From assembly GCA_040397785.1 (NCBI GenBank), contig JBBAVI010000010.1:1-64000 (forward strand): a stretch of 64,000 bases of DNA. Reading direction: 5' to 3'. Shown here piece after piece: positions 8,066 through 17,718 of this stretch; the stretch's first letter is position 1, and every line of letters begins with the position of its first letter. The notes under the pieces were generated by a model. The model ran no database searches. It saw only the letters and a program-made list of their open reading frames with translations, and had not been told where the DNA came from. The DNA comes from M3007 sp040397785 (GTDB lineage Bacteria > Bacteroidota > Bacteroidia > Chitinophagales > Saprospiraceae). The position numbers and the translations under genes are program-made.

Positions 8066-10900
8066 TTAACTTTCCTGATTTTCCAGCGATACCTGGCGGT
8101 TTTTCGCAAGCGTTCGGCGCCAAAAACTGATCGCCAATCCAAGAAGCATCATGATCGACCCCAACCAAACAAAGTTGATGCCTGGAAAAACGATAGCCTC
8201 CAAGACTATATAATCCGAGCGAGCGGCATTTTCGGCAATTTCAAGCGGCAACTTTTGCTGTGCCTCCGTAGCTTGCGCGATACCCACCGTGATTACCCCT
8301 GTTTTAGGATCAATGTTTTCGAAACGGGTGTGAAGCCCAATAACAGGCAATTCATCCTGCAAACTAAATGGCTGATTGCCCCGAATCAGGTAAACAGGGC
8401 GCACCGTACCCACCTGCCCTGCGGGTCCTATCACATTCAACTGCGCAGCGACGGCTATATCTTGCGGCTGGGGGTGATAACCAGGATGATTCACCTTACG
8501 TTCTATTTTCTCAAGTTGAACCGTGAAGTTATTAAATCGGATGCTTTGACCCACCGCCAAAGGATACGACACATATTTCAATGCCTCCTCGGTCTCAAAA
8601 ACACGATCCATCGTTTCTTTGGTCAGCCGAATTTTGATCGCAGCCTGCCCAACATTGCCGTTAAGTGCAAACACGCCTTTGCCCGGGCGAAAGTACATCA
8701 TAGGCGCGGCATCATACGACTTCGGATCATTAAGCGTATGCACGGATACTTTCAAGCCAAAAGCAAGATCGCCATCTTCAGGCTGATATTCCGGATGTAC
8801 CGGGGCTTTGGTAAAATCTTCTACAATTAGATAGTGCTTTTTGGTAAATAAGGTATCTCCAACCTTTGCAGTGTACGCTTCAAAACGCAGGCTATCTTCC
8901 TGTTTCTTGGCAAATTCCGGGTCCAGTTCGGCTTTAGGCAACGAAGATACATGGGTGAAAATATCATGATCCCAATAATGCTGGGTAGATGGGTTGGAGG
9001 CAACTACTTTGGTAAATTGCCGGTCGTACATCACATTTGGATACAAGGTGAACTGCTCCCCATTGTAATTGCCATTTTTGTCCCTGCGTTTAAACTGCAC
9101 GCTAAACGTGCGCGTTTGTCGCGTTACCGTATCTTTCAAATACATCGCCTCGTAGCCATCCTTGATTGGCATCGGCACTTCCTTGAGCAACAAGATGTTT
9201 TTATCCTCCTGATCGGTTCCCATGCCTTCAATGAGGCCTTCCATTGCAAATGCATTAGACGAAATCCAGGCTTTGTTCAAACCAGTGCTCATAATGCCCA
9301 AAATCAACACGCCAAAACCAAAATGCGAAACCGCTGATCCCGCCAGTTTTATATTACCTTTCAAAATACTTACCAGGTAATCCACATTGGCCACCACCGT
9401 AAACATAGCGGTAAATAATAAAGTGTATAACTGCCAGGCGCTCACATTAATCCATTGGGCATTTAAAAAAGTAAGCCCCACCGCTATCACCGCCGAAATA
9501 CCTAAGTGAATAGCTACTTTTTTGCGAAAAACCTTCCAATTGCGCTCGTTATAACGCAAAAACTGACCAAAAGCCGTCAAAACGCCCATAAATACCGCAA
9601 TCCACAATTGATACCGATTGTGGTGCGCTATCGGATCTTCCAAGGCCGCACCTATAAACTTCGGATTGAAATATTGCATGACTTTATTGTACACAGGTAA
9701 AGAGGTTGCACCGGTAATCAATGTTGCGGAAAAAAACAGCACCAACGATCCAATAAACATCCAAAACTCCCGCGAAACAATCGACTCCTCCGGCTTAGCT
9801 TCTGGAACATTCTTATAACGCGATCCCCACAACCAGGCGCCTAATATGGAAAAACTGGTGATAAACAACACCAATTGCAAGCCTAAACCCATTTCCGTAA
9901 AAGCATGCGCCGAAGTTTCGCCTAAAATCCCACTGCGGGTTAGGTAGGTTGAGTACAACACCAGGAGAAAACTCAACAAATAAAAGGCATACGTACTGCG
10001 GGTCGAATAGCCCGTGGCGCGTGCGACCAAATTGGTATGAATGCCCGCAACCAATACCAGCCAAGGCACCAATGAAGTGTTTTCCACCGGATCCCAGGCC
10101 CAATAACCCGCAAAAGACAAAGCCTCATACGCCCAAGCGCCACCCATCAGAATGCCCGTACCCAAAATTACCCCCGAAAACAAGGCCCATTGCAACGCCG
10201 GTTTGAGCCAGTCTTTGTGCTCCCGCAACCATAACCCCGAAATCGCATATGCAAAGGGCACAATCGTAGAAGCAAATCCTAAAAACAAGGTGGGCGGATG
10301 GATGGTCATCCAATAATTCTGCAGCAACGGATTTAAGCCATTGCCCTTAATTTTCTCTAAATAATTGGCCGCTTCAAAAATAGGCGCATTCATGGTATCG
10401 CGCAGCAAATCAAACGGACTGGCACCCAAACGGGAATCACCAAAATACAAGCCCAGCAACATCGACCCAATAAATGCCTCCGCAAGTGCAATCACGGCCA
10501 AAACAGGCGCCTCCCATTTGCCAGCACGCATCATCAAGACCAACCCCAATCCAATATGCCAAAAACTCCAAAGCAAAAAACTCCCCTGCTGCTCTTTCCA
10601 AAATGCGGAAAAAACATACTGCGTGGGCAAATCATCCGAAATGTTCGACCAGGCGTAATGATATTCGTACATTTTCCCTACCAAAATATAAAAAAGGGTA
10701 CCAATAATACCCAGCGTGGTCAAACCATGCAATACAAAGGAAAAACGCCCGATATTGCGCCACTTGTCGCCTTCCAGGGTGTTGCGCCGTAGGGTAGCCA
10801 TATAGTAGGCACCAGAAGCTAATAAAGTAGCAACAAATGAAAGCACCACGAATAAGTGGCCTAATTTTCCAGGCAAAAGGTGCTCGCCAATATATTCCAT
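8066..10900 (-). CDS. ccmF: CcmF-type cytochrome c haem lyase (CcsA/CcmF family)
   Basis: A 944-residue polytopic membrane protein. It has many hydrophobic segments through residue ~500, a long periplasmic soluble region and a final TM helix (FVWLGSIMMLLGLAISFW). The haem-handling WWD-type motif is present (GYWAWDPVENTSLVPWL). Upstream sequence MTIHPPTLFLGFAS is also typical of CcmF/NrfE proteins. The family attaches haem to apocytochromes c at the outer face of the inner membrane. I chose the ATG at 10900 because an in-frame TTG at 10927 overlaps a promoter -7 box (TACCTTTG, 10925-10932), so it would lie at or upstream of the transcript start. It is a single-gene unit here, and a T-tailed hairpin follows the stop. 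Confidence 0.9.
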   Translation of the reverse strand: MEYIGEHLLPGKLGHLFVVLSFVATLLASGAYYMATLRRNTLEGDKWRNIGRFSFVLHGLTTLGIIGTLFYILVGKMYEYHYAWSNISDDLPTQYVFSAFWKEQQGSFLLWSFWHIGLGLVLMMRAGKWEAPVLAVIALAEAFIGSMLLGLYFGDSRLGASPFDLLRDTMNAPIFEAANYLEKIKGNGLNPLLQNYWMTIHPPTLFLGFASTIVPFAYAISGLWLREHKDWLKPALQWALFSGVILGTGILMGGAWAYEALSFAGYWAWDPVENTSLVPWLVLVAGIHTNLVARATGYSTRSTYAFYLLSFLLVLYSTYLTRSGILGETSAHAFTEMGLGLQLVLFITSFSILGAWLWGSRYKNVPEAKPEESIVSREFWMFIGSLVLFFSATLITGATSLPVYNKVMQYFNPKFIGAALEDPIAHHNRYQLWIAVFMGVLTAFGQFLRYNERNWKVFRKKVAIHLGISAVIAVGLTFLNAQWINVSAWQLYTLLFTAMFTVVANVDYLVSILKGNIKLAGSAVSHFGFGVLILGIMSTGLNKAWISSNAFAMEGLIEGMGTDQEDKNILLLKEVPMPIKDGYEAMYLKDTVTRQTRTFSVQFKRRDKNGNYNGEQFTLYPNVMYDRQFTKVVASNPSTQHYWDHDIFTHVSSLPKAELDPEFAKKQEDSLRFEAYTAKVGDTLFTKKHYLIVEDFTKAPVHPEYQPEDGDLAFGLKVSVHTLNDPKSYDAAPMMYFRPGKGVFALNGNVGQAAIKIRLTKETMDRVFETEEALKYVSYPLAVGQSIRFNNFTVQLEKIERKVNHPGYHPQPQDIAVAAQLNVIGPAGQVGTVRPVYLIRGNQPFSLQDELPVIGLHTRFENIDPKTGVITVGIAQATEAQQKLPLEIAENAARSDYIVLEAIVFPGINFVWLGSIMMLLGLAISFWRRTLAKNRQVSLENQES

Positions 10901-10924
10901 ATTTCGATTTTTATTATTAGAGTG

Positions 10925-10932
10925 CAAAGGTA
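10925..10932 (-). promoter_or_regulatory. -7 promoter box (TACCTTTG) of the CcmF-type gene
   Basis: The box matches the Bacteroidota TAnnTTTG -7 consensus on the minus strand, about 25 nt upstream of the ATG at 10900. No good TTG at -33 was seen. Confidence 0.55.
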
Positions 10933-11048
10933 AAGCCTTACAACGACATGCTTTTGTCCATTTCTAAAGCATCTGACGAAAACACACAACATTTTTTGCT
11001 AAAACCGTACAGAACATGTTGGATATATACACAAACAAACGTTTTACC

Positions 11049-12251
11049 TTATTGCTTAATGAATTTAGTACTTTGTATCTTTTCTAAATTATTAAAAACC
11101 AAGACATAGAACCCCGCAGGAAGGGCAGCTGTCGGGATTTGTACTTGGCTTTCACCGTTCGTTTCCACACTTTGCACCAACTTCCCCTGTATATCTCTTA
11201 TTAAAATAGTTCCTACTATCACTGACTCCATCGCCACCGTTAGGACATCTCCTACCGGATTTGGGAATATACGCAGGGAGGATTGCGCCACTTCCTGGGT
11301 TTCCGTGATTGGGTTGACCAATTCGTCGATGGCGCGTAATAAGGAATAGGTTTGATTGGTTCCGAAAGCATCCTGCCCAATTTCCCAGATCATAACCCCC
11401 GCAACTTGATCCAGTGCCAGTTGTGTTTTTGTTTTGATGGTCGGAATCCCATTATAATAGGCGTCATTCACCTGATCAAGTTGCGCATAGGCGGTGTTGA
11501 GGCTGACGATATAACGATACGTCAGGGCCTCCACAGGACTTACGCCGAAATCGTAACCATAAAAAGGCACGCCCAGGGTCAATTTTTGCGCAGGCACATT
11601 TTGATTTAACCAATATTGCACACAATCTTCGGTCCACCAATAGGGCGCGTGTTGGCCCGGATTAGCGGGATTGAACGGGCCTGTACGATCGTAAATCATC
11701 ATGTTCACCCAATCAAAAGCAGCCAATGCAGCATTGCTGATTTGAGGATAACGGTATTCGCCAGGCAATGCAGCCGTCAGGGGCAAACCCAGGGGCACCA
11801 TGGCTGCTTTGAGTTCTAAAATGAACGGGCTATACCAGGATTTTACAAATTGCCATTCTAAATCTATATCGACCCCGTCAAAGCCTTTTGACTGCACATA
11901 TTGAATGATTTTTTGGATAAAAAAAGCCCGGTTGGCCGGCAAGGTGAGGTAATCCCAAGTGTCGTCCTGCTTGGGAGTAAGGTAGCCGCCTGCAAGAGAA
12001 ATAAACACTTTGCATCCTTTGGCATGTGCCTTATTTACCGCATTTGTTACGCTCACCCCGCTAACAGAAAAATTACCCAAAGAATCGGGGTTGGCAAATG
12101 CAATATTTACATGGGTTAATCGCTCGAATTCAATGTCGTTCAGCCAGCTAAAGCGATAATAAGGTAAATAACCAATTACTTTAAAATTGTTTTGAGCCGA
12201 TGCCGAAAACAGCGTAATAAAAAACAGAACTGGAAATAATAGTGATTTCAT
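11049..12251 (-). CDS. Secreted GH18 chitinase-like glycoside hydrolase with T9SS sorting domain
   Basis: A 400-residue protein with signal peptide MKSLLFPVLFFITLFSASAQ. The catalytic domain follows directly (VIGYLPYYR at ~25, KVFISLAGG at ~81-89). The GH18 signature DGVDIDLE lies at residues 125-132, with the catalytic acid E132 intact. The last ~85 residues form a T9SS type A sorting domain (LRIFPNPVGDVLTVAMES ... GFYVLVFNN ... KFIKQ), so the enzyme is probably exported across the outer membrane and anchored or released. GH18 enzymes cleave chitin or related N-acetylglucosamine polymers; some members act on peptidoglycan or host N-glycans, so the substrate is not certain. It stands alone in orientation context between ccmF and the cold-shock gene. 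Confidence 0.9.
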   Translation of the reverse strand: MKSLLFPVLFFITLFSASAQNNFKVIGYLPYYRFSWLNDIEFERLTHVNIAFANPDSLGNFSVSGVSVTNAVNKAHAKGCKVFISLAGGYLTPKQDDTWDYLTLPANRAFFIQKIIQYVQSKGFDGVDIDLEWQFVKSWYSPFILELKAAMVPLGLPLTAALPGEYRYPQISNAALAAFDWVNMMIYDRTGPFNPANPGQHAPYWWTEDCVQYWLNQNVPAQKLTLGVPFYGYDFGVSPVEALTYRYIVSLNTAYAQLDQVNDAYYNGIPTIKTKTQLALDQVAGVMIWEIGQDAFGTNQTYSLLRAIDELVNPITETQEVAQSSLRIFPNPVGDVLTVAMESVIVGTILIRDIQGKLVQSVETNGESQVQIPTAALPAGFYVLVFNNLEKIQSTKFIKQ

Positions 12252-12347
12252 ATTAAAGGATTGAATCGGTAAAATGGATAAAAAACGCGAAAATAAGTGG
12301 TAAGATATGTATGTGATTCATTCAATATGTTAATGTTATATCAAAAA

Positions 12348-12379
12348 TTGGCTAACCATAAAAAAGCTACATATTTTTG
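12348..12379 (+). promoter_or_regulatory. Promoter of the cold-shock gene
   Basis: TTG (12348-12350), a 21-nt spacer and TATTTTTG (12372-12379) match the Bacteroidota sigma-A-type promoter. The predicted transcript has a leader of about 40 nt made almost wholly of T and A, which suits an unstructured cold-inducible leader (inference). Confidence 0.7.
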
Positions 12380-12424
12380 CAATGGCATTAAGCCTTTTTT
12401 TAAATTTTTTAAATTTTTTTTACA

Positions 12425-12616
12425 ATGTACAAAGGAACCGTAAAGTTCTTCAACGAAGCCAAAGGTTTTGGTTTTATCGTTGACAGCGCCTCTGGCCAAG
12501 AGATATTCGTACATGTCTCTGGTCTCATCGACAATATTCGCGAAGGCGACGTTGTTACGTATGAAACAGCTCGTGGCAAAAAAGGCATGAATGCAGTTAA
12601 CGTTCAGCGCGCGTAA
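12425..12616 (+). CDS. CspA-family cold-shock RNA-binding protein
   Basis: At 63 residues it matches a single cold-shock domain. RNP1 (KGFGFI) and RNP2 (IFVHVS) are both present, so single-stranded nucleic acid binding is expected. The family melts secondary structure in mRNA and may act as a transcription antiterminator. It is monocistronic: a canonical promoter lies 46 nt upstream and a strong hairpin terminator 35 nt downstream. Confidence 0.95.
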   Translation: MYKGTVKFFNEAKGFGFIVDSASGQEIFVHVSGLIDNIREGDVVTYETARGKKGMNAVNVQRA

Positions 12617-12650
12617 GTGCGTTGTAACGCTTGAGTGATAAAATGCGTGA

Positions 12651-12678
12651 CTCCATCGGTTTTCCGGTGGAGTTTTTT
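12651..12678 (+). terminator. Intrinsic terminator of the cold-shock gene
   Basis: Stem CTCCATCGG / CCGGTGGAG (one G-U pair in plus-strand RNA) around a TTTT loop is followed by six T residues. Confidence 0.9.
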
Positions 12679-12752
12679 ATTGCCAAAAGGTAACAGGCCC
12701 CATCACAAATCAAGCATAACCGCTAAAGTCTCCTTTAATCCCATGTAAATGC

Positions 12753-12805
12753 GTAAATTCTATTGACGGGGCGACTTTTTCTGTCACCCCGCCAATGGAA
12801 TTTAC
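12753..12805. repeat. Long intergenic inverted repeat (19-nt arms)
   Basis: Arms 12753-12771 and 12787-12805 (GTAAATTC...GACGGGG against CCCCGCC...GAATTTAC) match at 17 of 19 positions around a 15-nt loop. It has no T tail on either side. It sits between two convergent genes and may be a bidirectional terminator or an extragenic palindrome; its function is unknown. Confidence 0.7.
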
Positions 12806-12885
12806 ACATTACCACAAATCCTGAATAAAATTGCAAGCATCAAAAATCCGTAATAAACGAACAAATGTTGCCTAGTCTACCCGAA

Positions 12886-15800
12886 TTAATGCCCACAAAC
12901 ACAACGCGTTTCCGTACAAGAATGCGTCATACCTGCGGAACCATTGGTCTGAGAACCCGGCAATTCAAACCAGAATTTTGACCGCTTCCGATCGTAATTC
13001 CCAATTTCATTCAATTGATTGGCATCAAACAAGCGGCCATTTACCGCCACATACCGGATGCTTTCGGTGTTGCGGATGTTCTCCAACGGATTTTTATCCA
13101 GCACCACCAAATCAGCTAATTTTCCCGTTTTTAAGGAACCGATCTCTTTGTCGAGGCCCAGGTAAATGGCACCATTAATGGTTGCGCATTGCAATGCCTG
13201 CAAATTGCTCATGCCACCCTGTTGCAACATCCACAGTTCCCAATGTGCACCAATACCCTGGATTTGGCCATGCGATCCGAGGTTGATTTTAATGCCATTA
13301 TCCGTCATGCGTTTCAGGCTCTTGCTCACTAAGATATGGCCATTTTCGTATTCTTCTTCCGGAATCATTTCGCGGTGACGGCTGCGGCCATCCAATATAT
13401 GACGGGGCGTAAACGACAACAAGCGTTGTTTTTTCCAGATATCCTCTTTTTGATACCAATAATATTCGCCGTTTACCGCACCATAACAAACAATCAAAGT
13501 GGGGGTATTGTGGCTGCGCGTGCGTTTCCAAAACTGCATCACATCTTCGTATAAAGGTGCAACGGGTATGTTGTGCTCGATGCCCGTATGGCCGTCCATC
13601 ACTTGCGTAAGGTTGTGGTAAAAGAAGGAACCACCCTCTGGTACAACTTCCATTTTCAGTTCGCGGGCAGCTGCAATGACCTGCTGGCGTTGTTCGCGCC
13701 GCGGCTGGTTGTAACTTTTTACCGAAAAAGCGCCCCAGGCGTGTGTACGACGCAAGGTGCTGCGCGCATCATCCAGGTTGTTGATGGTGGCTTTAAAATC
13801 GCCTTCTGCACCATATAATATGGTACCTGTGCTGAATAAACGCGGTCCGAGCATACGCCCTGATTTCAACATTTCCGCATTGGAGAATGCCGATTCAGAA
13901 TTCACCGACGGATCGTGCATGGTGGTTACTCCATAAGCCAGGTTGGCGTAGTATTCCCACTGCTTTTGCGGGTTGAGGCCATAGCGGAAGTTGCCCGAAT
14001 GGCTGTGTACATCCACGATGCCGGGCATGATGGTTTTGCCTTTGCAATCGATGATTTTGTAGCCTTTTGATTCGCTTTTGCGGTTTTTATAATCTGCTTT
14101 TTTACCGACAAAAGAAATCACGTTGTTGGTCACTTCCAGCACGCCATTTTCAATCACTTGATCGCCTTCGCAAGTGATGATGCGGGCGTTGTCAAATACC
14201 AACACACCTGCTGGCTGGTCGGCAGTAAGGGTCAAACCGATTTTCAGACCGGTTTCGGGCAAGCCCGGCAAACTATCCGGCGCACCAGGTAAAAAGGCAA
14301 AACGATTGTTCAAATCGATGTTGTAATAATCCTCGCCCAGGGTATAAAACAGTTTTTTGCTATCGCCACTCCAATGCAGGTTGTAACCCGCATCTTTGGA
14401 AACCTGGGTGGCTGGTACCGATTTCATATCGGCGCTCAAATCAACCGTTTGGCCCGAATGCGGCATCGCGCAGATGTAAGCCTTGTGTAATTCGGTGAAT
14501 GCCATCCAGTTACCATCCGGTGAGGGTGCCCATTGGTTGGCATATTTGCTTTTAAACAACACTTTGCGGTCCTGACCATTTAAATCAAAGGAAACGAAGG
14601 CTTTATCCAGTGCGCCAAACAAATAACCGCCGGTATTGACGTAAATCCGTTTGCCATCAGCCGAAAAACGCGGGTTTTCTCCTTCTTCAAAAATCGGATC
14701 CAGGCTTTCATAAAAACCTCCTGCGGGCGTACGCGTGAGGTCTAAACGGAAAATACCGGTTTTAACGGTGCGTGCAGGTCCTGTTTCATCATCGCCCTCC
14801 TGCATCCGAAATACGATCGACTGGCCATCCGGTGCGTATTGCGGCGTGCGGAAAATGCCACCCAGTACCGGTAATTGCTTCAATGCGCGGGTTTGGAGGT
14901 TAATTTTCCACAAAGCGCCGCCATATTGGTCGTTCCAGGTCACAAAAATAGCCTCTTTCCCATCGGGCGAAAAACAAGGTTCAAATTCGAGCATGTCCGG
15001 ATCCGTTGCCGAGGCACCTACAAACCGACAAGCGCCATAGTTTGCGTTCACCAACAACTCCGGTTTGCCATCGGGCATGGATTTGCGGTATAATTTGCCC
15101 GCTGCATTGAACAACAGGGTTTTGCCGTCAGGAGACGTAACAGCATGCCGCACTGCCCGCACGGTGAATTCTTTCTCAAAAACCTTGTTTTCAAAACGCA
15201 GGGTTTCGGCCACTTTGGTATTTACGGTGCAGGAAAACGGGATATTCGAAAGTTTAACGGCATCTGCAATGTTTTCAACCGCAATCGGATTGCTCAGATT
15301 GATATCCAGTTTATTAATTTTTCCACCTGCCCAAATTACGATGCCATATTTATTGTCACGCGGTGCCGGCATCCAGGAAAAGCCCGGGTAAATGCCAAAA
15401 ATGGTCCAGGCTTCTTGTTGATCTTTGTCCAAGTTCCGATATACCGGGTATTCTAATCCGTTAGCCAGATTTTGCACAAATAACACCGATTTGGTATCCA
15501 CACGGCGCACAAAAGCCAGCCATTTGCCATCCGGACTGATTTGAGGCCGACAAGCGCCGCCCGAACCGCCAGTGATATTTTCCAATTTGCCTTCTTTAAA
15601 ATCGTAGCGCCGAACCACAAAAATCTGTTTCAGCGGGTCTTTATTGTATTGAAAAGCCCCACCACCGTACATATCTTCGCTGAAGTACAAGTACCGTCCA
15701 TCGGCGCTGACGGAAGGCTCATTCACATCCTGCTGGTCGTTTTTGCGCTTGGTCAATTGAAGGCCATCGCCGCCTGCAATATGGTACATCCACATTTCAC

Positions 15801-16278
15801 CGGCGCCGAGCGAACGGGTGTTGGTAAAATGTTTGCGCGCAACAAAATATTGGCCATCTGGCATCCAGGTCGGATTATTGAGCAGCCGGAAACTTTCCTT
15901 GGTGACCTGTTTGGCTTTGCTACCGTCGGTGTTCATCAGCCAAATATTATCGCCGCCGCCAGCATCAGAGGTAAATAAAATTTGTTTGCCATCGGGCGAA
16001 AAACGCGGCTGCACCTCCCAGGCAATACCCGCGCGTACGCAAGTCGCCTGTCCGCCCCCGATGGGCAGGGTGTAAATGTCGCCCAACAGGTCGAAAGCGA
16101 GGGTTTTGCCGTCTGGACTAACATCTAAGTTCATCCAGGTTCCTTCCGTGGCGGTGAAGGAAATATCCGTGTAAATGCTGCCTTCCGGGTTATTTACATC
16201 CCATTTTTTGTCCTTTTGCGCCCATATTGCGAGCGGGAAAAGGCAACAAAGCGCTAAAAGTGTTGATTTGATTTGCAT
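12886..16278 (-). CDS. Secreted PD40 propeller-amidohydrolase fusion
   Basis: A 1130-residue protein started at the ATG at 16278, which gives a clear signal peptide (MQIKSTLLALCCLFPLAIWA, then Q). An upstream ATG at 16395 would hide it. The first ~700 residues are TolB/DPP-like PD40 propeller repeats with recurrent SPDGK(T/W/Q) turns (for example DVSPDGKTLAFDL, RFSPDGKQILFTSDAGG). An amidohydrolase domain follows, with the metal-binding HxH in MPGIVDVHSHSGNFRYG near residue ~755 and a closing TGKLADLVVLDKNPL segment typical of imidazolonepropionase-like enzymes. The protein ends with an unusual Cys/His cluster (HSCTETRCVCGH). The substrate cannot be named; periplasmic peptide or cyclic amide hydrolysis is inferred from the family. 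Confidence 0.88.
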   Translation of the reverse strand: MQIKSTLLALCCLFPLAIWAQKDKKWDVNNPEGSIYTDISFTATEGTWMNLDVSPDGKTLAFDLLGDIYTLPIGGGQATCVRAGIAWEVQPRFSPDGKQILFTSDAGGGDNIWLMNTDGSKAKQVTKESFRLLNNPTWMPDGQYFVARKHFTNTRSLGAGEMWMYHIAGGDGLQLTKRKNDQQDVNEPSVSADGRYLYFSEDMYGGGAFQYNKDPLKQIFVVRRYDFKEGKLENITGGSGGACRPQISPDGKWLAFVRRVDTKSVLFVQNLANGLEYPVYRNLDKDQQEAWTIFGIYPGFSWMPAPRDNKYGIVIWAGGKINKLDINLSNPIAVENIADAVKLSNIPFSCTVNTKVAETLRFENKVFEKEFTVRAVRHAVTSPDGKTLLFNAAGKLYRKSMPDGKPELLVNANYGACRFVGASATDPDMLEFEPCFSPDGKEAIFVTWNDQYGGALWKINLQTRALKQLPVLGGIFRTPQYAPDGQSIVFRMQEGDDETGPARTVKTGIFRLDLTRTPAGGFYESLDPIFEEGENPRFSADGKRIYVNTGGYLFGALDKAFVSFDLNGQDRKVLFKSKYANQWAPSPDGNWMAFTELHKAYICAMPHSGQTVDLSADMKSVPATQVSKDAGYNLHWSGDSKKLFYTLGEDYYNIDLNNRFAFLPGAPDSLPGLPETGLKIGLTLTADQPAGVLVFDNARIITCEGDQVIENGVLEVTNNVISFVGKKADYKNRKSESKGYKIIDCKGKTIMPGIVDVHSHSGNFRYGLNPQKQWEYYANLAYGVTTMHDPSVNSESAFSNAEMLKSGRMLGPRLFSTGTILYGAEGDFKATINNLDDARSTLRRTHAWGAFSVKSYNQPRREQRQQVIAAARELKMEVVPEGGSFFYHNLTQVMDGHTGIEHNIPVAPLYEDVMQFWKRTRSHNTPTLIVCYGAVNGEYYWYQKEDIWKKQRLLSFTPRHILDGRSRHREMIPEEEYENGHILVSKSLKRMTDNGIKINLGSHGQIQGIGAHWELWMLQQGGMSNLQALQCATINGAIYLGLDKEIGSLKTGKLADLVVLDKNPLENIRNTESIRYVAVNGRLFDANQLNEIGNYDRKRSKFWFELPGSQTNGSAGMTHSCTETRCVCGH

Positions 16279-16452
16279 AGATTTCGTTATTTCGATAAAA
16301 AAGTGCGCATAATTACAAAAAAGTCGCTTTAAATAGGGGATTTTAGGCAAAAGGCGGGGAATGATGGGTGAACAACCGTTGGGGATAAAGAGCATCCAGT
16401 CATTTTTTGAGTCAAGCCCAGAAAAATTGTTTCATTTTAATTTTTTTTAGAG

Positions 16453-16501
16453 GTTTTACCTTGCAAATCTGCAAATTATTTGCAGATTTGCAAGGTAAAA
16501 C
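16453..16501. promoter_or_regulatory. Perfect 23-bp palindrome directly upstream of the DUF4143 ATPase gene
   Basis: Arms 16453-16475 (GTTTTACCTTGCAAATCTGC + AAA) and 16479-16501 are exact reverse complements around the loop TTA, and the ATG follows 6 nt later. It is too close to the start codon to be a terminator of an upstream transcript and has no T tail. In RNA it would form a very stable hairpin at the translation start region; in DNA it could be an operator. Confidence 0.85.
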
Positions 16502-16507
16502 TAAACT

Positions 16508-17668
16508 ATGTACTTACAACGAAAAGCAGAAAAGGAAATCCTCGATTTAGCCGCCTATTTTCCGGCAGTGGTGATTGTTGGTCCGCGGCAAGTGGGCAAG
16601 ACCTCCTTATCGCGTCATATCGCCAATCAATTACCACAGCCAAGCATTTATATTGACCTGGAGTTGCCAGAAGAGCGGTCTTTACTCAGTGAGCCTACCT
16701 TGTTTTTAGAACAGCACCGGAATGAAACGGTGATTTTAGATGAAGTACAACGCTTACCCGAGTTATTTCCAGTGTTACGTGGCCTGATCGACCGTGACCG
16801 TCGGCCGGGTCGCTTTATCTTATTAGGGTCAGCGGCACCCGAATTGATTCGAGACAGTTCTGAATCCTTGGCAGGTCGTGTTGCCTATTATGAAATGCAA
16901 CCATTTTTACATGCGGAAGTGCCTCAGATAGACTACCGTGTGCATTGGCAAAGAGGCGGCTTCCCAGAATCCTTGTTGGCACCAGATGATCGGCGAAGTA
17001 CACAATGGAGGCAAAATTTTATCCAAACCTACCTGGAACGCGACTTGCCGCTGCTCGGACTGCGCGCAGACCCAATCGTAATTGGCAAGCTATGGACCAT
17101 GTTGGCACATAACCACGGGCAATTGCTGAATGTTGAAGCGCTGAGTAATGCCTTAGGACTTGCTTCCAATACGATTCGAAAATATATGGATTTTCTTGAA
17201 TCGGCCTATTTAATCAGGCGCATACAGCCATTTTACACCAATATTGGAAAAAGATTGGTAAAATCTCCCAAAGTTTATATTCGGGATACTGGTCTTTTAC
17301 ATAGTTTGTTGGGTATACCCGATTTTGACCGACTCCAACGTCAACCAATCCTTGGCGCCTCTTGGGAAGGATATGTTTTGCAGGAAATTGCAGGAATGTT
17401 GGAAGAAACCGACCAATTGTATTTTTATCGAACCAATAGTGGAACAGAAGCAGATGCAGTTATTGTTCGAGGTGGAGCGCCCATCATTTTATTTGAGATT
17501 AAATACAGCACCGCCCCAGTTCCGTCAAAAGGATTTTATATAGCACAAAAAGATTTGGGGACTACCAGAAATTATGTTGTTTACCCGCTCGAAAGAGATT
17601 ATCCCCTCAATGAACAAACACAAGTAATTGGCTTTAACAATTTATCAAAATACCTTCATATTGATTAA
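16508..17668 (+). CDS. AAA_14/DUF4143 family P-loop ATPase
   Basis: A 386-residue protein with an N-terminal P-loop (Walker A GPRQVGKTS near residues 26-34), Walker B (TVILDEVQRLPELF) and a sensor-like FILLGSA. A winged-helix-like segment and the DUF4143 C-terminal domain follow (YIRDTGLLHSLLGI; ...SWEGYVLQEI; ADAVIV...FEIKYS), which has a PD-(D/E)xK-like fold with the EIK signature visible. Family members are widespread in Bacteroidota, usually stand alone and have no firmly established function; some are discussed with toxin-antitoxin or mobile functions. It is monocistronic, and the palindrome at 16453-16501 is its most notable context. Confidence 0.9.
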   Translation: MYLQRKAEKEILDLAAYFPAVVIVGPRQVGKTSLSRHIANQLPQPSIYIDLELPEERSLLSEPTLFLEQHRNETVILDEVQRLPELFPVLRGLIDRDRRPGRFILLGSAAPELIRDSSESLAGRVAYYEMQPFLHAEVPQIDYRVHWQRGGFPESLLAPDDRRSTQWRQNFIQTYLERDLPLLGLRADPIVIGKLWTMLAHNHGQLLNVEALSNALGLASNTIRKYMDFLESAYLIRRIQPFYTNIGKRLVKSPKVYIRDTGLLHSLLGIPDFDRLQRQPILGASWEGYVLQEIAGMLEETDQLYFYRTNSGTEADAVIVRGGAPIILFEIKYSTAPVPSKGFYIAQKDLGTTRNYVVYPLERDYPLNEQTQVIGFNNLSKYLHID

Positions 17669-17693
17669 TGATACCTTAATTCCATTATTTTTG
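17661..17693 (+). promoter_or_regulatory. Promoter of the DUF2007 gene
   Basis: TTG at 17661-17663 and TATTTTTG at 17686-17693, with a spacer of 22 nt (slightly long). The ATG follows 25 nt downstream. Confidence 0.5.
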
Positions 17694-17718
17694 CATTTTT
17701 ACCACCCACGCAATCCGA

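Noticed and set aside
16453..16501. Intrinsic terminator for the upstream region
   Set aside because: No T tail on either strand, and the divergent neighbour starts at 16278 on the other strand, so nothing needs terminating here.
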